Below are positions 1 to 9,400 of a stretch of DNA of 64,000 nt, piece after piece. Origin of the DNA: Saprospirales bacterium (GTDB taxonomy: Bacteria; Bacteroidota; Bacteroidia; Chitinophagales; Saprospiraceae). The position numbers and the translations under genes are program-made. The stretch spans positions 127,292 through 191,291 of the forward strand of contig JADJYG010000017.1 in assembly GCA_016719895.1 (NCBI GenBank), written 5' to 3'. The notes beneath the pieces are model-generated. The model saw nothing but the letters and a program-made list of their open reading frames with translations. It was not told the origin of the DNA and made no database searches. How positions within the stretch are numbered: position 1 is the stretch's first letter; the number at the start of each line of letters is the position of its first letter.

Positions 1-240
1 GACCTCGCAGAGGTCACACATTGGTAGCAAAAACGGTGAAAAACATAGAAGACACCCGACCTCGCAGAGGTCACACATTGGTAGCAAAAACACGTCGTTT
101 ACCCCCACCACCCGACCTCGCAGAGGTCGCACATTGGTAGCAAAAACACGTCGTTTACCCCCACCACCCGACCTCGCAGAGGTCACACATTGGTAGCAAA
201 AACACGTCGTTTACCCCCACCACCCGACCTCGCAGAGGTC
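1..240. repeat. Left REP-like hairpin array flanking the RAYT gene
   Basis: Five copies of the hairpin GACCTCGCAGAGGTC (6-bp stem, 3-nt loop) start at 1, 58, 114, 170 and 226. Each is followed by ACACATTGGTAGCAAAAA; the third copy reads GCACATTGG. The last units are 56 bp long and almost identical throughout; the first has a different tail. The array is cut by the window edge and may continue leftwards. The orientation is opposite to the array at 761-1180, so the two arrays bracket the transposase gene as inverted repeats. A GGTAG motif sits about 6 bp 3' of each hairpin, which recalls the GTAG guide tetranucleotide of known REP/RAYT systems. Confidence 0.9.
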
Positions 241-264
241 ACACATTGGTAGCAAAATGGCATG

Positions 265-732
265 TCAATCCGGAAGAAAAAAGTCAAACATCTGTTTATC
301 TCCAATTTCAACCTCAAAATCGACGAGTATTTTTAGAAACTCCCCCTCGAACGTCTTTTCTCTATGGTGTTCCTTTTGGTTTAGAATGTACTTGCAAACC
401 GCGTCGCGGTGGGAACGGCTGTATGAAAATGCGCCATAACCGGCTTGCCAGTCGAATTTGAATTTGGATAGGTGGTTGTCCGCAATAAATGAATTTGTAG
501 ATTTCTTAATTTCTCGCACCAAATCGGACAGCGCTTCGGCAGGTTTCAATCCAATAAAGATGTGGATGTGGTCGGGCATGCCGCCAATGGCCAACATCTT
601 ATTTCCCCGGTTTTGGACAATGCCTGTGGCGTATTTGTACAAGTCGTCTTCCCATTCCGAAGCGATTAGAGATTGGCGGTTCTTAACTGCAAAAACAGTT
701 TGGATGTATATCTGGGAAAATACACCTGCCAT
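265..732 (-). CDS. REP-associated tyrosine transposase (RAYT, Y1/HUH family)
   Basis: A 155-residue protein of the IS200/IS605-like Y1 transposase superfamily. The HUH metal-binding motif is seen in GMPDHIHIFIG (about residue 50). The catalytic-Tyr region lies in the second half (AFSYSRSHRDAVCKYILNQ), followed by the NQxxHH segment typical of RAYTs. Length is normal for the family and the frame is intact. RAYTs nick and rejoin single-stranded DNA at REP hairpins. They are usually single-copy domesticated genes and lack the terminal ends of a true insertion sequence. Here the gene lies exactly between two inverted arrays of the same hairpin (1-240 and 761-1180), which supports the assignment. 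Its own transposition is not demonstrated. Confidence 0.88.
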   Translation of the reverse strand: MAGVFSQIYIQTVFAVKNRQSLIASEWEDDLYKYATGIVQNRGNKMLAIGGMPDHIHIFIGLKPAEALSDLVREIKKSTNSFIADNHLSKFKFDWQAGYGAFSYSRSHRDAVCKYILNQKEHHREKTFEGEFLKILVDFEVEIGDKQMFDFFLPD

Positions 733-760
733 ATTGTAATTTTTTTGGTTATAAAAATTG

Positions 761-1180
761 CTACCAATATTCGACCTCTGCGAGGTCGGGTTTGACGGGA
801 ATTGCGATTCCGGGCAATAAACATTACGGTGCTACCAATATTCGACCTCTGCGAGGTCGGGTTTGACGGGAATTGCGATTCCGGGCAATAAACATTACGG
901 TGCTACCAATATTCGACCTCTGCGAGGTCGGGTTTGACGGGAATTGCGATTCCGGGCAATAAACATTACGGTGCTACCAATATTCGACCTCTGCGAGGTC
1001 GGGTTTGACGGGAATTGCGATTCCGGGCAATAAACATTACTACCAATTTCCGACCTCTGCGAGGTCGGGTCTGACGGGAATTGCGATTCCGGGCAATAAA
1101 CATTACGGTGCTACCAATATTCGACCTCTGCGAGGTCGGGTGTGACGGGAATTGCGATTCCGGGCAATAAACATTACGGT
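761..1180. repeat. Right REP-like hairpin array flanking the RAYT gene
   Basis: Six copies of the hairpin GACCTCTGCGAGGTC start at 773, 844, 915, 986, 1052 and 1123. Each is preceded by CTACCAATATTC and followed by a conserved tail ending in CGGGCAATAAACATTACGG. The period is 71 bp, except 66 bp between the fourth and fifth copies, where a short deletion removed part of the junction. The units are nearly identical over their full length, so they have no CRISPR-like variable spacers. This is the inverted counterpart of the array at 1-240: same hairpin and CTACC/GGTAG motif, but a different unit length and tail. Confidence 0.9.
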
Positions 1181-1218
1181 GCGAGCAGAGCCGTTCCATA
1201 TATCGCGGCTCTGCTCGC
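1181..1218. repeat. Perfect 13-bp inverted repeat next to the REP array
   Basis: GCGAGCAGAGCCG (1181-1193) and its exact reverse complement (1206-1218) are separated by 12 nt. The hairpin follows directly on the last unit of the right array. It is followed by a decayed array unit (CTACCAATAT at 1244-1253, then a degenerate stem). There is no T-tract on either strand, so it does not look like an intrinsic terminator for gatB, whose stop is at 1306. Confidence 0.7.
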
Positions 1219-1305
1219 TAACAAAGATATGCCACTTAATTTACTACCAATATGGCACTTCTGCGCGGTGCTTTCGAGTGGGTTTTCAATTCATTTTGGC
1301 TTTAT

Positions 1306-2763
1306 CTATCCAAAACCCACGCTACTTAACTTCTCTTCCAACACCCGCATCGCCGCCTTTGGATCTGCTTTCCCACCGCTGGCTTTCATCAGTTCGCCCA
1401 TGAAAAATCCAAGCAGTCCTTTTTTCCCTTTGCGGTATTCGGCCACCTTGTCGGGGAAACGCGCCAGCACGGCGTCGGTCAGTTGTTCCAGTTCGCCGGC
1501 ACCGGCGGTTTGGAGGAGATGGAGCGCTTCGGCGAGCTCGGCGGGCTCGGCGCCGGGCTGGCTTAGCAGGGCGGGAAACAGGCGCTGGTTGGCTGCGGAA
1601 GCGCTGATCCGGCCCGACTGGATGAGGCCGGCAAATCTGCGCCACTGACCGGGGCTCACCGGGCAATCGGCCAGGGCAGTGCCGGCGCCAGCCGACCAGG
1701 GCAGGAGTTTGTGGATCAGCAGGTTGGCCAGTGGTTTGGCCAGTTGCGGGACGCCGGTGGCCAGTACCTGAAAATATCCGGCAGTGGCCAGGTCCTGGGT
1801 AAGGGCATCGGCATCATGGGCTGGCAGGCCGTATTGCGTTTGAAAGGCGGCTTCCAGCGCTTCCGGCAAGGGCGGCAGGCCCGCGCGGATATGTTCGACT
1901 TCGGCATCCGTCAGAATGACCGGTGGCAGGTCGGGCTCGGGAAAATAGCGATAGTCGTGGACTTCTTCCTTGTCGCGCAGCGGGTAGGTGGCGCCGGTGG
2001 CGGCATCGAAGCCCCGGGTTTGTTGCTCGATGCGGTTGCCTCGTTCGAGGATATCCGCCTGGCGTGCGGCTTCGTATTCGATGGCGCGGCGGGCAAAGCG
2101 CATGGAGTTGAGGTTTTTGATCTCACAACGGGCGCCCAGGGCTTTATGACCGGCTTTTCGCACGGAAACATTGACGTCGCAACGCAGCGAGCCTTCTTCC
2201 ATATTTCCGTCGCTGATGCCCAGCCAGCGCACCAGACGGCGGATAGCTTCCATAAACGCGGCGGCTTCGTCGGCGCTGTGCAGGTCAGGTTCGCCGACGA
2301 TCTCCAGCAGTGGCACCCCGGCCCGGTTCAGGTCGATGAGCGATACGCCGGGGCGCTGGTCGTGCAGGCTTTTGCCGGCGTCTTCTTCGAGATGTATCTG
2401 GTGGATGTGAGCGGTTTTGCGGGCGCCGTTGGGCAGTTTGATCTGAATTTTACCGCCTGTACAGATCGGGCGCTTGCCCTGTGTGATCTGGTAGCCTTTG
2501 GGCAGGTCGGCGTAGAAGTAGTTTTTCCGTTCGAATACGCTGTTCCGGTTGATCGTGCAATCGAGCGCCAGGCCCAGGCGAACGGCAAACCCGACGGCGC
2601 GGCGGTTCAGGCGCGGCAATGTGCCGGGATGAGCCAGGCTGATGGCGCTGGTGTGCGTATTGGGCGCCCCGCCAAAGGCGGCAGGGTCGGCGCTGAACGC
2701 CTTGGAGTGGGTGGTCAGCTGGACGTGCGCCTCAAGGCCAATGACAGTTTCGTAGGCGGGCAT
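1306..2763 (-). CDS. gatB: Aspartyl/glutamyl-tRNA(Asn/Gln) amidotransferase subunit B
   Basis: A 485-residue GatB. The GatCAB complex converts Glu-tRNA(Gln) or Asp-tRNA(Asn) to the amidated form in the cytoplasm; GatB binds the tRNA and activates the mischarged amino acid. Visible signatures are the N-terminal YETVIGLEAHVQL, DLNRAGVPLLEIV near residue 150 and YRYFPEPDLPP near residue 270, followed by the helical C-terminal YqeY-like tail. I chose the ATG at 2761-2763, which gives the usual MPAYETVIG start; the in-frame extension further upstream has no family similarity. The gene lies 29 bp downstream of the DUF3667 gene on the same strand and is probably cotranscribed with it. gatA and gatC are not in the window. 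Confidence 0.96.
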   Translation of the reverse strand: MPAYETVIGLEAHVQLTTHSKAFSADPAAFGGAPNTHTSAISLAHPGTLPRLNRRAVGFAVRLGLALDCTINRNSVFERKNYFYADLPKGYQITQGKRPICTGGKIQIKLPNGARKTAHIHQIHLEEDAGKSLHDQRPGVSLIDLNRAGVPLLEIVGEPDLHSADEAAAFMEAIRRLVRWLGISDGNMEEGSLRCDVNVSVRKAGHKALGARCEIKNLNSMRFARRAIEYEAARQADILERGNRIEQQTRGFDAATGATYPLRDKEEVHDYRYFPEPDLPPVILTDAEVEHIRAGLPPLPEALEAAFQTQYGLPAHDADALTQDLATAGYFQVLATGVPQLAKPLANLLIHKLLPWSAGAGTALADCPVSPGQWRRFAGLIQSGRISASAANQRLFPALLSQPGAEPAELAEALHLLQTAGAGELEQLTDAVLARFPDKVAEYRKGKKGLLGFFMGELMKASGGKADPKAAMRVLEEKLSSVGFG

Positions 2764-2792
2764 AGTGCAGGTTTGAAAGCTGGTGCAGCGTG

Positions 2793-3917
2793 TTAGAAAA
2801 TTACAAATACGACCAACATGCCGAGCGAGAACAAGAGAATAAAACCGAACAGGTAGGCAATGGAAAACACTGTTGATTTGAAGATCGTCAGGCCCCAGCT
2901 CTGCCCGTAAAAACGGCGCATAGCCCAAAACGGGCTGATCAGCAGCCAGGCGACCAGGGCGTACCAAATTTTACCCAGCGGGAAAAACGCCTGAACCCAG
3001 ATCGCCAGCGTGAGCAACAGGAACATGGCGGAATGCTCGTTGAGCAGGAAAATAAAATGCTCGACATAGTAGCGTTTCTGCCGCCAGTAGAGCAGGGTCA
3101 GGGCCGCCGCCATCAGGCCGACCAGCGCGAGCAGAGTCCAGGCCAAGCTGCCGATATAGGTTTTTATCAGGGCGCTGGGGTCCTGCAGGGTTTTCATGCT
3201 CTGTCGGAGCAGTATTTGGTCCAGCCAGTTGTCGATGCCGTATTTTTCGGCAATCGCCGGCGCATCCAGGCGAAAAGCGTCGAGCGCTGCCAGGCGGATA
3301 CTTTTGAACCCGATGTTGAGGCTGATCGAATCGGGCGCCTCCAGGTCGGCTGAGTCGGTGGCAATGGTCCATAACTCCGCCATATCCGCAGCTGCCTGGC
3401 CATAAGTACGTTTCAGCAGACTGTCGACGGCTTGCTGAACGACGGGCGTCCGGTATGCTGCGGGCAAGGAGTCGAATTCCTGCCGCATTTTTTCAAATTC
3501 GGCATAACGCTTGCCTTTTTCGTAAAAATCATATCCGCTGCCTTCGTTTCCCGAAGCATTCCGGAACACGAGGCCGTTTTTGCTTTCTTCAGCCTGAAAC
3601 CCCTTCAGGCTGTACCGGTGATTGAGGGTGAACAGAAAAATAAACGCCAGGATAAAAAAGAAGCGGATCGGCTGGGGGAAACGCTTGCGATGGCCCCGGA
3701 AAAACTCCTGCGTAACAAAACCGGGCACCAACACCAGCCACATGAACCGGAAAGAGCGGCTTTCCAGATGCAACACCCGAAACCATACCTGCCGGAACAA
3801 GGCCCCCACCGACATCCGGCCTTCCTCGTTCTTCTGCCCGCACTGCGCACAAAACTTCGCCCTGTAGGCCAGGGGGAAATGGCAATTCGGACAATACTGT
3901 TCGGATCTGTACTTCAT
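2793..3917 (-). CDS. DUF3667-type membrane protein with N-terminal zinc ribbon
   Basis: A 374-residue protein. The N-terminus has two Cys pairs (CPNCHFPLAYRAKFCAQCGQ), a zinc-ribbon knuckle. It is followed by hydrophobic helices at about residues 80-100 and a group of three to four transmembrane segments in the last 120 residues (LLALVGLMAAALTLLYW, FLLLTLAIWVQAFFPLG and others). This architecture matches the DUF3667 family, which is widespread in Bacteroidota and has no established function. The middle (about residues 110-230) is soluble and poorly conserved. It is divergent from the CtlX-like gene and upstream of gatB. It is likely an inner-membrane protein. Confidence 0.8.
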   Translation of the reverse strand: MKYRSEQYCPNCHFPLAYRAKFCAQCGQKNEEGRMSVGALFRQVWFRVLHLESRSFRFMWLVLVPGFVTQEFFRGHRKRFPQPIRFFFILAFIFLFTLNHRYSLKGFQAEESKNGLVFRNASGNEGSGYDFYEKGKRYAEFEKMRQEFDSLPAAYRTPVVQQAVDSLLKRTYGQAAADMAELWTIATDSADLEAPDSISLNIGFKSIRLAALDAFRLDAPAIAEKYGIDNWLDQILLRQSMKTLQDPSALIKTYIGSLAWTLLALVGLMAAALTLLYWRQKRYYVEHFIFLLNEHSAMFLLLTLAIWVQAFFPLGKIWYALVAWLLISPFWAMRRFYGQSWGLTIFKSTVFSIAYLFGFILLFSLGMLVVFVIF

Positions 3918-3925
3918 GCCGGAAA

Positions 3926-3972
3926 GTTAAAACGAAATACGAAACGTGAAGTATGAAGTGCGAAGTACGACC
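3926..3972. repeat. Short degenerate GAAnTACGAA-type repeat in the intergenic region
   Basis: Between the two divergent genes the sequence repeats variants of (C/T)GAAnTACGAA (aaaacgaaatacgaaacgtg, then agtatgaagtgcgaagtacg). A similar fragment (gaatacgaaattcgcacttcgc) follows prs at about 48614. It may be a dispersed low-complexity element; no function can be assigned. Confidence 0.4.
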
Positions 3973-4001
3973 GGAGCCTCGTAGCGGGACTGGGATTTTT
4001 T

Positions 4002-4009
4002 TACATTTG
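4002..4009 (+). promoter_or_regulatory. Candidate Bacteroidota -7 element upstream of the CtlX-like gene
   Basis: TACATTTG matches the Bacteroidota sigma-ABfr -7 consensus TAnnTTTG and lies 52 bp upstream of the ATG at 4062. No clear TTTG -33 element is seen at the expected distance. The leader downstream contains the direct repeat AAATCAAC twice just before the start codon. Confidence 0.45.
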
Positions 4010-4061
4010 CCATCCGAACAAACATCAACGCGCATTCAAATCAACAAATCAACAAATCAAA

Positions 4062-5000
4062 ATGCGTCGCCAAACTACCCGACATATTCTGATGATCCGC
4101 CCGGCCAATTTTGGATTCAATGAAGAAACGGCGGCCAACAATGCTTTCCAGAGCCGCGACGGCGGGCTCTCCGCGGAGGAAATACGCCGGAAAGCAGTAC
4201 AGGAATTTGATGCATTTGTGGCGCAGTTGCGCGCAGCAGGCGTCAATGTGATCGTGGCCGAGGATTCGGCACGGCCGGTCAAGCCCGATGCGGTGTTTCC
4301 CAACAACTGGGCGACGTTTCACCAGGAGGGCTTTCTCGTCACCTATCCGATGTATGCCCCTACGCGGCGGCGGGAGCGACGCCGGCAGGTGCTCGATACC
4401 GTGCTCCGCGCAGGATTTCACTCCGACCGGCGGGTCAATCTGGAGTTTAATGAAAAGATCAACCGTTTTCTGGAGGGCACTGGCAGCATCATTTTCGACC
4501 ATCAGCACCGCCTTGCATACGCCTGCCTAAGCCCCCGTACCGACGCCGGCCTGCTCGATGAATTGTGCGCCGCGCTGGACTACAAAAAAGTAGTTTTTCA
4601 CGCCGTGGATGGCGCCGGACAGGATATTTACCATACCAACGTGATGATGGCCCTGGGCGAAACCTTCGTCGTCATCTGCCTGGCTACCGTGCGCGATCCG
4701 GAGGAGCGCAGCATGCTCGAACAAAAATTTGCCGGCACCGGAAAAGCCATCGTCGATATCAGCCTGGAGCAAATGAATGCCTTTGCCGGCAATATGCTTC
4801 AGGTGCGCAATCGCAGCGATGAAACCCTGCTCGTCATGTCCGAACAGGCGTTTCGCTCCCTCACGCCGCAACAAATCCAAGCCCTCGAACGCCATACCCG
4901 GCTGCTCCACTGCCCGATCGATACCATCGAAACCTATGGCGGCGGCAGCGCCCGCTGTATGATGGCCGAAATATTCCTTCCGGAAAAGGACCGGGGTTGA
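4062..5000 (+). CDS. ctlX: Citrulline-utilization hydrolase CtlX-like (amidinotransferase fold)
   Basis: A 312-residue protein of the guanidino-group-modifying (arginine deiminase/amidinotransferase) superfamily, closest by eye to CtlX, which hydrolyses citrulline to ornithine. Visible features are an RPANFGFN start, PDAVFPNNWATFH at about residues 74-86 (substrate-binding Asp/Asn), the His-containing GQDIYHTNVMMALG at about residues 185-198, and the catalytic-Cys end GGGSARCMMAEIFLP at about residues 292-306. The catalytic Asp/His/Cys set appears complete. Citrulline specificity is inferred from family resemblance; a dimethylarginine or other guanidine substrate is possible. It is monocistronic or loosely linked to the small membrane protein downstream (110-bp gap). 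Confidence 0.82.
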   Translation: MRRQTTRHILMIRPANFGFNEETAANNAFQSRDGGLSAEEIRRKAVQEFDAFVAQLRAAGVNVIVAEDSARPVKPDAVFPNNWATFHQEGFLVTYPMYAPTRRRERRRQVLDTVLRAGFHSDRRVNLEFNEKINRFLEGTGSIIFDHQHRLAYACLSPRTDAGLLDELCAALDYKKVVFHAVDGAGQDIYHTNVMMALGETFVVICLATVRDPEERSMLEQKFAGTGKAIVDISLEQMNAFAGNMLQVRNRSDETLLVMSEQAFRSLTPQQIQALERHTRLLHCPIDTIETYGGGSARCMMAEIFLPEKDRG

Positions 5001-5110
5001 ATCTTCCCAAAACTTCTATCCGGGGCTGTAACCTTTTAAAATGATGGGTTGTCAGAGCGGGCAACAACAAACGGAAACCACGCTTTACTCATCAAAAAAA
5101 CAACGTTATC

Positions 5111-5473
5111 ATGCACGGAGAAGAAATTGTTGCACTGTTTATCCCCATTACGATCAGCCTCGGCGCATTTCTTATGGTTTGGGGTATACGTTTTCTCGAA
5201 AACAAAGAAAACATGGCCATGATCGAGCGCGGTATGGAACCCCAGAAAAAACGCCGCCAGGCGGATCCCTCGCGAACGCTGAAAAACAGCCTGATGTTTA
5301 TCGGCGCAGGCGCTGGCCTGTTACTCGCCTTGTTTGCCAGTAATATTTTCCACCTCGAAAATGGCGACCGCGTAGGCGCTTTCTTTGCACTCATCGCTAT
5401 CGGCGGCGGACTGGGTATGTACAGCGCCTATATGTACGAGCGGAAAAACCCGCCGGCCAATCCGGAAGATTAA
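5111..5473 (+). CDS. DUF6249-like small membrane protein
   Basis: A 120-residue protein with three predicted transmembrane segments: residues about 6-26 (ALFIPITISLGAFLMVWGI), 62-82 (LMFIGAGAGLLLALFAS) and 92-110 (FFALIAIGGGLGMYSAYMY). A basic cytoplasmic loop (MIERGMEPQKKRRQ) lies between the first two. The layout fits the DUF6249 proteins that are common in Bacteroidota. In other genomes such proteins often neighbour an ECF sigma factor, which is not the case here. The function is unknown. Confidence 0.72.
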   Translation: MHGEEIVALFIPITISLGAFLMVWGIRFLENKENMAMIERGMEPQKKRRQADPSRTLKNSLMFIGAGAGLLLALFASNIFHLENGDRVGAFFALIAIGGGLGMYSAYMYERKNPPANPED

Positions 5474-5557
5474 CCTGTGGCAACGTTGCGGATCAATTGC
5501 AGCTTTCGGAAATAAAAACTGCGCATCCGGGAAATCCATCGCCACTATAAAGAAGCC

Positions 5558-5851
5558 TTGCCCACGCCAGCATCCCGGCGGGCGGCCTATGCCCTTGCCG
5601 GTGAACTGCTCCGGCGAGGGCATTTTTTTGGCAGGTCATTGGCAACAGGCGGCCAAACTGGCCGAAAAACCCTGTTTGATTTTCCGGGACAGGAACGGCG
5701 TCTTCGTGCCGCCGTACGAACGGGAGAAAAGGCAGCGGAGCAGGTGGCCCGCCTGGAAAAGGCCGGCCATTTTGTGCAGGAAGAAGCGCCGGACCACCTG
5801 ATCCGGGGGAGTCCTCCGGGTTTCTTCAGCGCCGAACCGGAAAGACACTAA
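5558..5851 (+). CDS. Doubtful small hypothetical protein
   Basis: An open frame of about 97 residues (RRAAYALAGELLRRGHFF...), rich in Arg, Ala and Glu, without an ATG. The start would have to be TTG at 5558 or another alternative codon after the in-frame stop at 5513. Third codon positions are GC-rich, as in neighbouring real genes, which is the only argument in favour. No domain is recognised. A second frame on the same strand is also open over part of this stretch. Treat it as a possible gene or a gene remnant. Confidence 0.25.
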   Translation: MPTPASRRAAYALAGELLRRGHFFGRSLATGGQTGRKTLFDFPGQERRLRAAVRTGEKAAEQVARLEKAGHFVQEEAPDHLIRGSPPGFFSAEPERH

Positions 5852-5856
5852 AAATA

Positions 5857-5884
5857 CGGGCGCCTGACTTACGTCGGGCGCCCG
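5857..5884. terminator. Hairpin, possible terminator
   Basis: CGGGCGCC (5857-5864) pairs with GGCGCCCG (5877-5884) across a 12-nt loop. On the minus strand it is followed by TATTTTTAG; on the plus strand by AAAA. It could end transcription arriving from the right, or act as a weak terminator of the upstream region. Confidence 0.4.
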
Positions 5885-6353
5885 AAAACCTCCGTGTTAT
5901 TGCTCTGCTATGGTATTCGCCTTGATGCGGCCGATTGGGGCAGTGGATTTGATCTTAAAACTTTACGAAAATTGATTTGGCGGTTGGATGATCGCCGGCC
6001 GGCGTTGAAACGGACGGCCCTGTGGCAAAAGTTGTTTCAAGAGACATCCCCCACCCAAACGAGGTTGCAGCGGACAGGCTGCGCACCGGCCGTTGTGCGA
6101 TCGATGCAATATTTTAACGGGCCAACAACCGTTATTCCCAGGCGAATATGCACGAATTACTTCTGGTCTGACTGCCTGCCTTGCGCGGCGGCGCGCTGGG
6201 TTTTGAACGTTTCCCGGCAGCCATCCGGCCCGCGGCGCCGGGTAATATGCGCTGAAAACAGTAAGATTACAATTCCTAATTATTATTGTCCCGTGTACGA
6301 ACACGGGGAAAAATAATATACAAATAAGAGGTAATTAAAGGATAATATTTTTT
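5885..6353. other. Intergenic region upstream of susC, no gene seen
   Basis: About 470 bp without a convincing reading frame. The last 100 bp become AT-rich and lead into the promoter element at 6354. No RNA gene or repeat was recognised. Confidence 0.5.
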
Positions 6354-6361
6354 TACTTTTG
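6354..6361 (+). promoter_or_regulatory. Candidate -7 element of the susC operon
   Basis: TACTTTTG (TAnnTTTG) lies at the end of an AT-rich stretch, 71 bp upstream of the susC ATG (6432). No convincing -33 TTTG is seen. It probably drives the susC-susD-CRTAC1-haloperoxidase run. Confidence 0.5.
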
Positions 6362-6431
6362 CGCGTCCCGGGATTTTTTGGATAAAATCGCGGGGGCGGG
6401 AAACAACTTTGTTCAACTAAACCCATTGATT

Positions 6432-9400
6432 ATGAAGCAACTTAACGTACCAGGCAGCCGGCGATGGCTGCTGGCGCTCGGCTTTATCCTGTTTGCATGC
6501 TTTTTGGGCGCGCCGCTGTATGCCCAGATGGTATCGGGTAAAGTCATCGACGCCGCTACCGGGGAGGCCCTTCTGGGCGTCACCATATCGGAAACCGGCA
6601 CCCGAAACGGCACCATTACCGACGTGAACGGGGCGTATTCGCTTCGGCTCACCAACGCCAACGCCACGCTCAATTTCAGTATAGTTGGCTATTCCCCCGT
6701 TTCGCTGGCTGTTAATGGCCAGGCGACACTGGATGTGGCTATGGAAAGCGGCACGAACATCGATGAAGTCGTCGTCACCGCCCTGGGTATCCGGAAGGAA
6801 TCCAAAAAGGTCGGCTATTCCGTCACACAGGTAGATGGCAGCAGCCTGACACAGGCCCGGGAAACCAACGTGATCAACTCGCTCACCGGCCGGGTGGCCG
6901 GCCTGAACGTGTCGGGTACCGTATCCGGCCCTGCCGGCTCCAGCCGGATTACCCTTCGCGGCAACACCTCCATTTCCGGCGATAACCAGCCGCTCTTCGT
7001 GATCAATGGCGTGCCGATGGACAATAGCAACCTCGGCAGCGCCGGCTTGTGGGGCGGCGCCGATTTCGGCGACGGAATCTCCAGCCTGAATGCCGATGAT
7101 ATCGAGACCATGACGGTGCTCAAGGGCGCCACGGCCGCTGCCCTGTACGGCTCCCGCGCTAAAAACGGCGTAATCCTCATCACGACCAAAGGCGGCAAAG
7201 CCCGAAAAGGTATCGGTGTGGAATGGACCAGCAACCTGCAGCTGGACCAGCCGCTTATTTTCTCCGACTGGCAGCAGGAATACGGCCAGGGCACCCTGGG
7301 GGCAGCGCCAGCCACGGCATCGGAAGGGCTCAACACCGGCTTGTCGAGCTGGGGCGGCAAACTCAACGGACAACCGTCTTTCCAATTCGACGGCGTTCAA
7401 CACCCGTATTCCGCACAGGGTATCGCCGCTAAAGATTTTTACCAAACCGGCCTGACGCATATCAACACCCTCGCGCTGGAAAGCGGCACCGAAGCGCTCA
7501 GCGCCCGGTTCTCGCTCTCGCACCTGGGCAACACGGGTATCGTGCCAGCAGCCGAACTGGAGCGGCAAAACTTCCATACGGGTATTAATATCAAACAGGG
7601 CCGGCTGAGCGCCGAACTCAAGGCCAACTATACCCGCGAACGCGCCGAACGCAACAACCTGAGCGACTCGCCAGGCAACCCCAACTTCGCGATCTCCTTC
7701 CTGCCCGCCAACGTCGATCAGAGCTTGCTCGCCGGCGAAGATGGCGAAGGCTCCGAACGCGATGGCTCCGAACAGGAATTCAACGACAACGGCTTTATTA
7801 CCAACCCGTATTTCGCTGCGTACAAGTTCATTAACCGTTCGGCCAAAGACCGCCTGCTCGGCTCCGCTACCATCCGCTACGACCTGGCCGACTGGCTGTA
7901 TATCCAGGGCCGTATCGGTCAGGATTTCATCAGCAACCGCATCACCACGGTCACGCCGACCGGTACCGAATACAACCCGGCAGGCAATATGAATGAAAAC
8001 AGCCTGCGCCTTTCCGAACGCAACCTGGAAGGCTTGATCGGCATCGACCATGCGTTCAGCGAAAACTTCGGCATCAACGCCGCCGTAGGCGCCAACCGCA
8101 TGGACCGCCGCTCGGAAAATATCAATGCCAACGGCGGTACGTTCGTTATTCCGTACCTGTATTCGCTGGGCAATACTACCAGCCGCAACTTCGGCTACGG
8201 CCTCGACCGCTGGCGCACCAACTCGGTGTTCGGCTTTGCCGAGTTCGACTTCTACCACCAGTTCTACCTGAATATTACCGGCCGCAATGACTGGTATTCC
8301 ACCCTGGTCAACCCATCGTATTTCTATCCCTCTGTCAGCGCCTCCTGGGTGTTCACGGAAGCGATCGAAACTTCGTTCTTCAACTACGGTAAAGTGCGCG
8401 CCGCCTACGCTTCCGTCGGTGGCGATACGCGCCCGTACCAAACGCAACTGTACTACAACATCGGCGGTACCATCAACGGCAACCCGCTGGGTAACATCGC
8501 CAACGGCTCGATTCCGAACAAAGATTTGCAGCCGCTGAGCATCACCGAACTGGAAGCCGGCCTCGACCTGCGTTTCCTGAACAACCGCGTTGGTTTGGAC
8601 TTTACCTGGTACAATAAAAAAACCGAAAACGATATCGTCAGCGCCTCTATCTCCGGCACTTCCGGCTATGGCAGCGCCGTGTTTAACCTGGGTGAGGTGA
8701 AAAATACCGGTATCGAGGTTTTGCTGAGTGTAGATGTGCTCAAAGGCCGCCGTTTCAGCTGGACGAGCTCCCTCAACCTGGCGAAAAACAACAGCGAAGT
8801 GGTGGCGCTCGCCGGTGAACTGCAAACCCTGCAGGTCGACGGCTCCCGTACCCTCACGGCGTTTGTGCACCAAACCGTGGGACTTTCGTTTGCCAACATC
8901 AAAGCCTTTGACTACAAGCGCGACGACCAGGGCCGTATTCTCCTCACCGGCGGCCTGCCCCAACAGGGCGACCTGCTCGACATGGGCTCCGGCGTACACG
9001 ACCTGACCGGCGGCTGGAACAACGATTTCCAGTTCGGCAACTTCCGCTTTGGCGCTCTGGTCGACTTCAAGTTTGGCGGCAAAATTTTCTCGGCTACCAA
9101 TGCTTATGCATACCAACTGGGCGTACATCAAGAAACCCTCGTTGGTCGGGAAGACGGCATCGTTGCGGCCGGTATCGATGCGGCTACAGGTGAAGCCAAC
9201 ACCATCAAGGTGACCGCACAGGAATACTACGGCGCGCTGGACAACATCAGCTCGCTCTTCGTGTACGACGCCAGTTTCATCAAATTGCGCCAGGTTACCC
9301 TGGGTTACAGCCTGCCCGCCAGCCTGGTGCAGCGCTGGGGCATCCAGGGAATCACCATTTCGGCCGTCGGCCGCAACCTGGCTATCCTGATGAAAAAAAC

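Noticed and set aside
1..1180. CRISPR array on either side of the transposase
   Set aside because: The units are identical over their full length (56 or 71 bp) with no variable spacers, the repeat is a hairpin typical of REP elements, and there are no cas genes.
6417..9131. A 904-residue open frame on the minus strand opposite susC
   Set aside because: Shadow of codon bias in a GC-rich gene; no recognised domain or start context, and susC on the plus strand is unmistakable. The same applies to long antisense frames over the NagB fusion, the giant T9SS gene, the VWA gene and the M36 protease.
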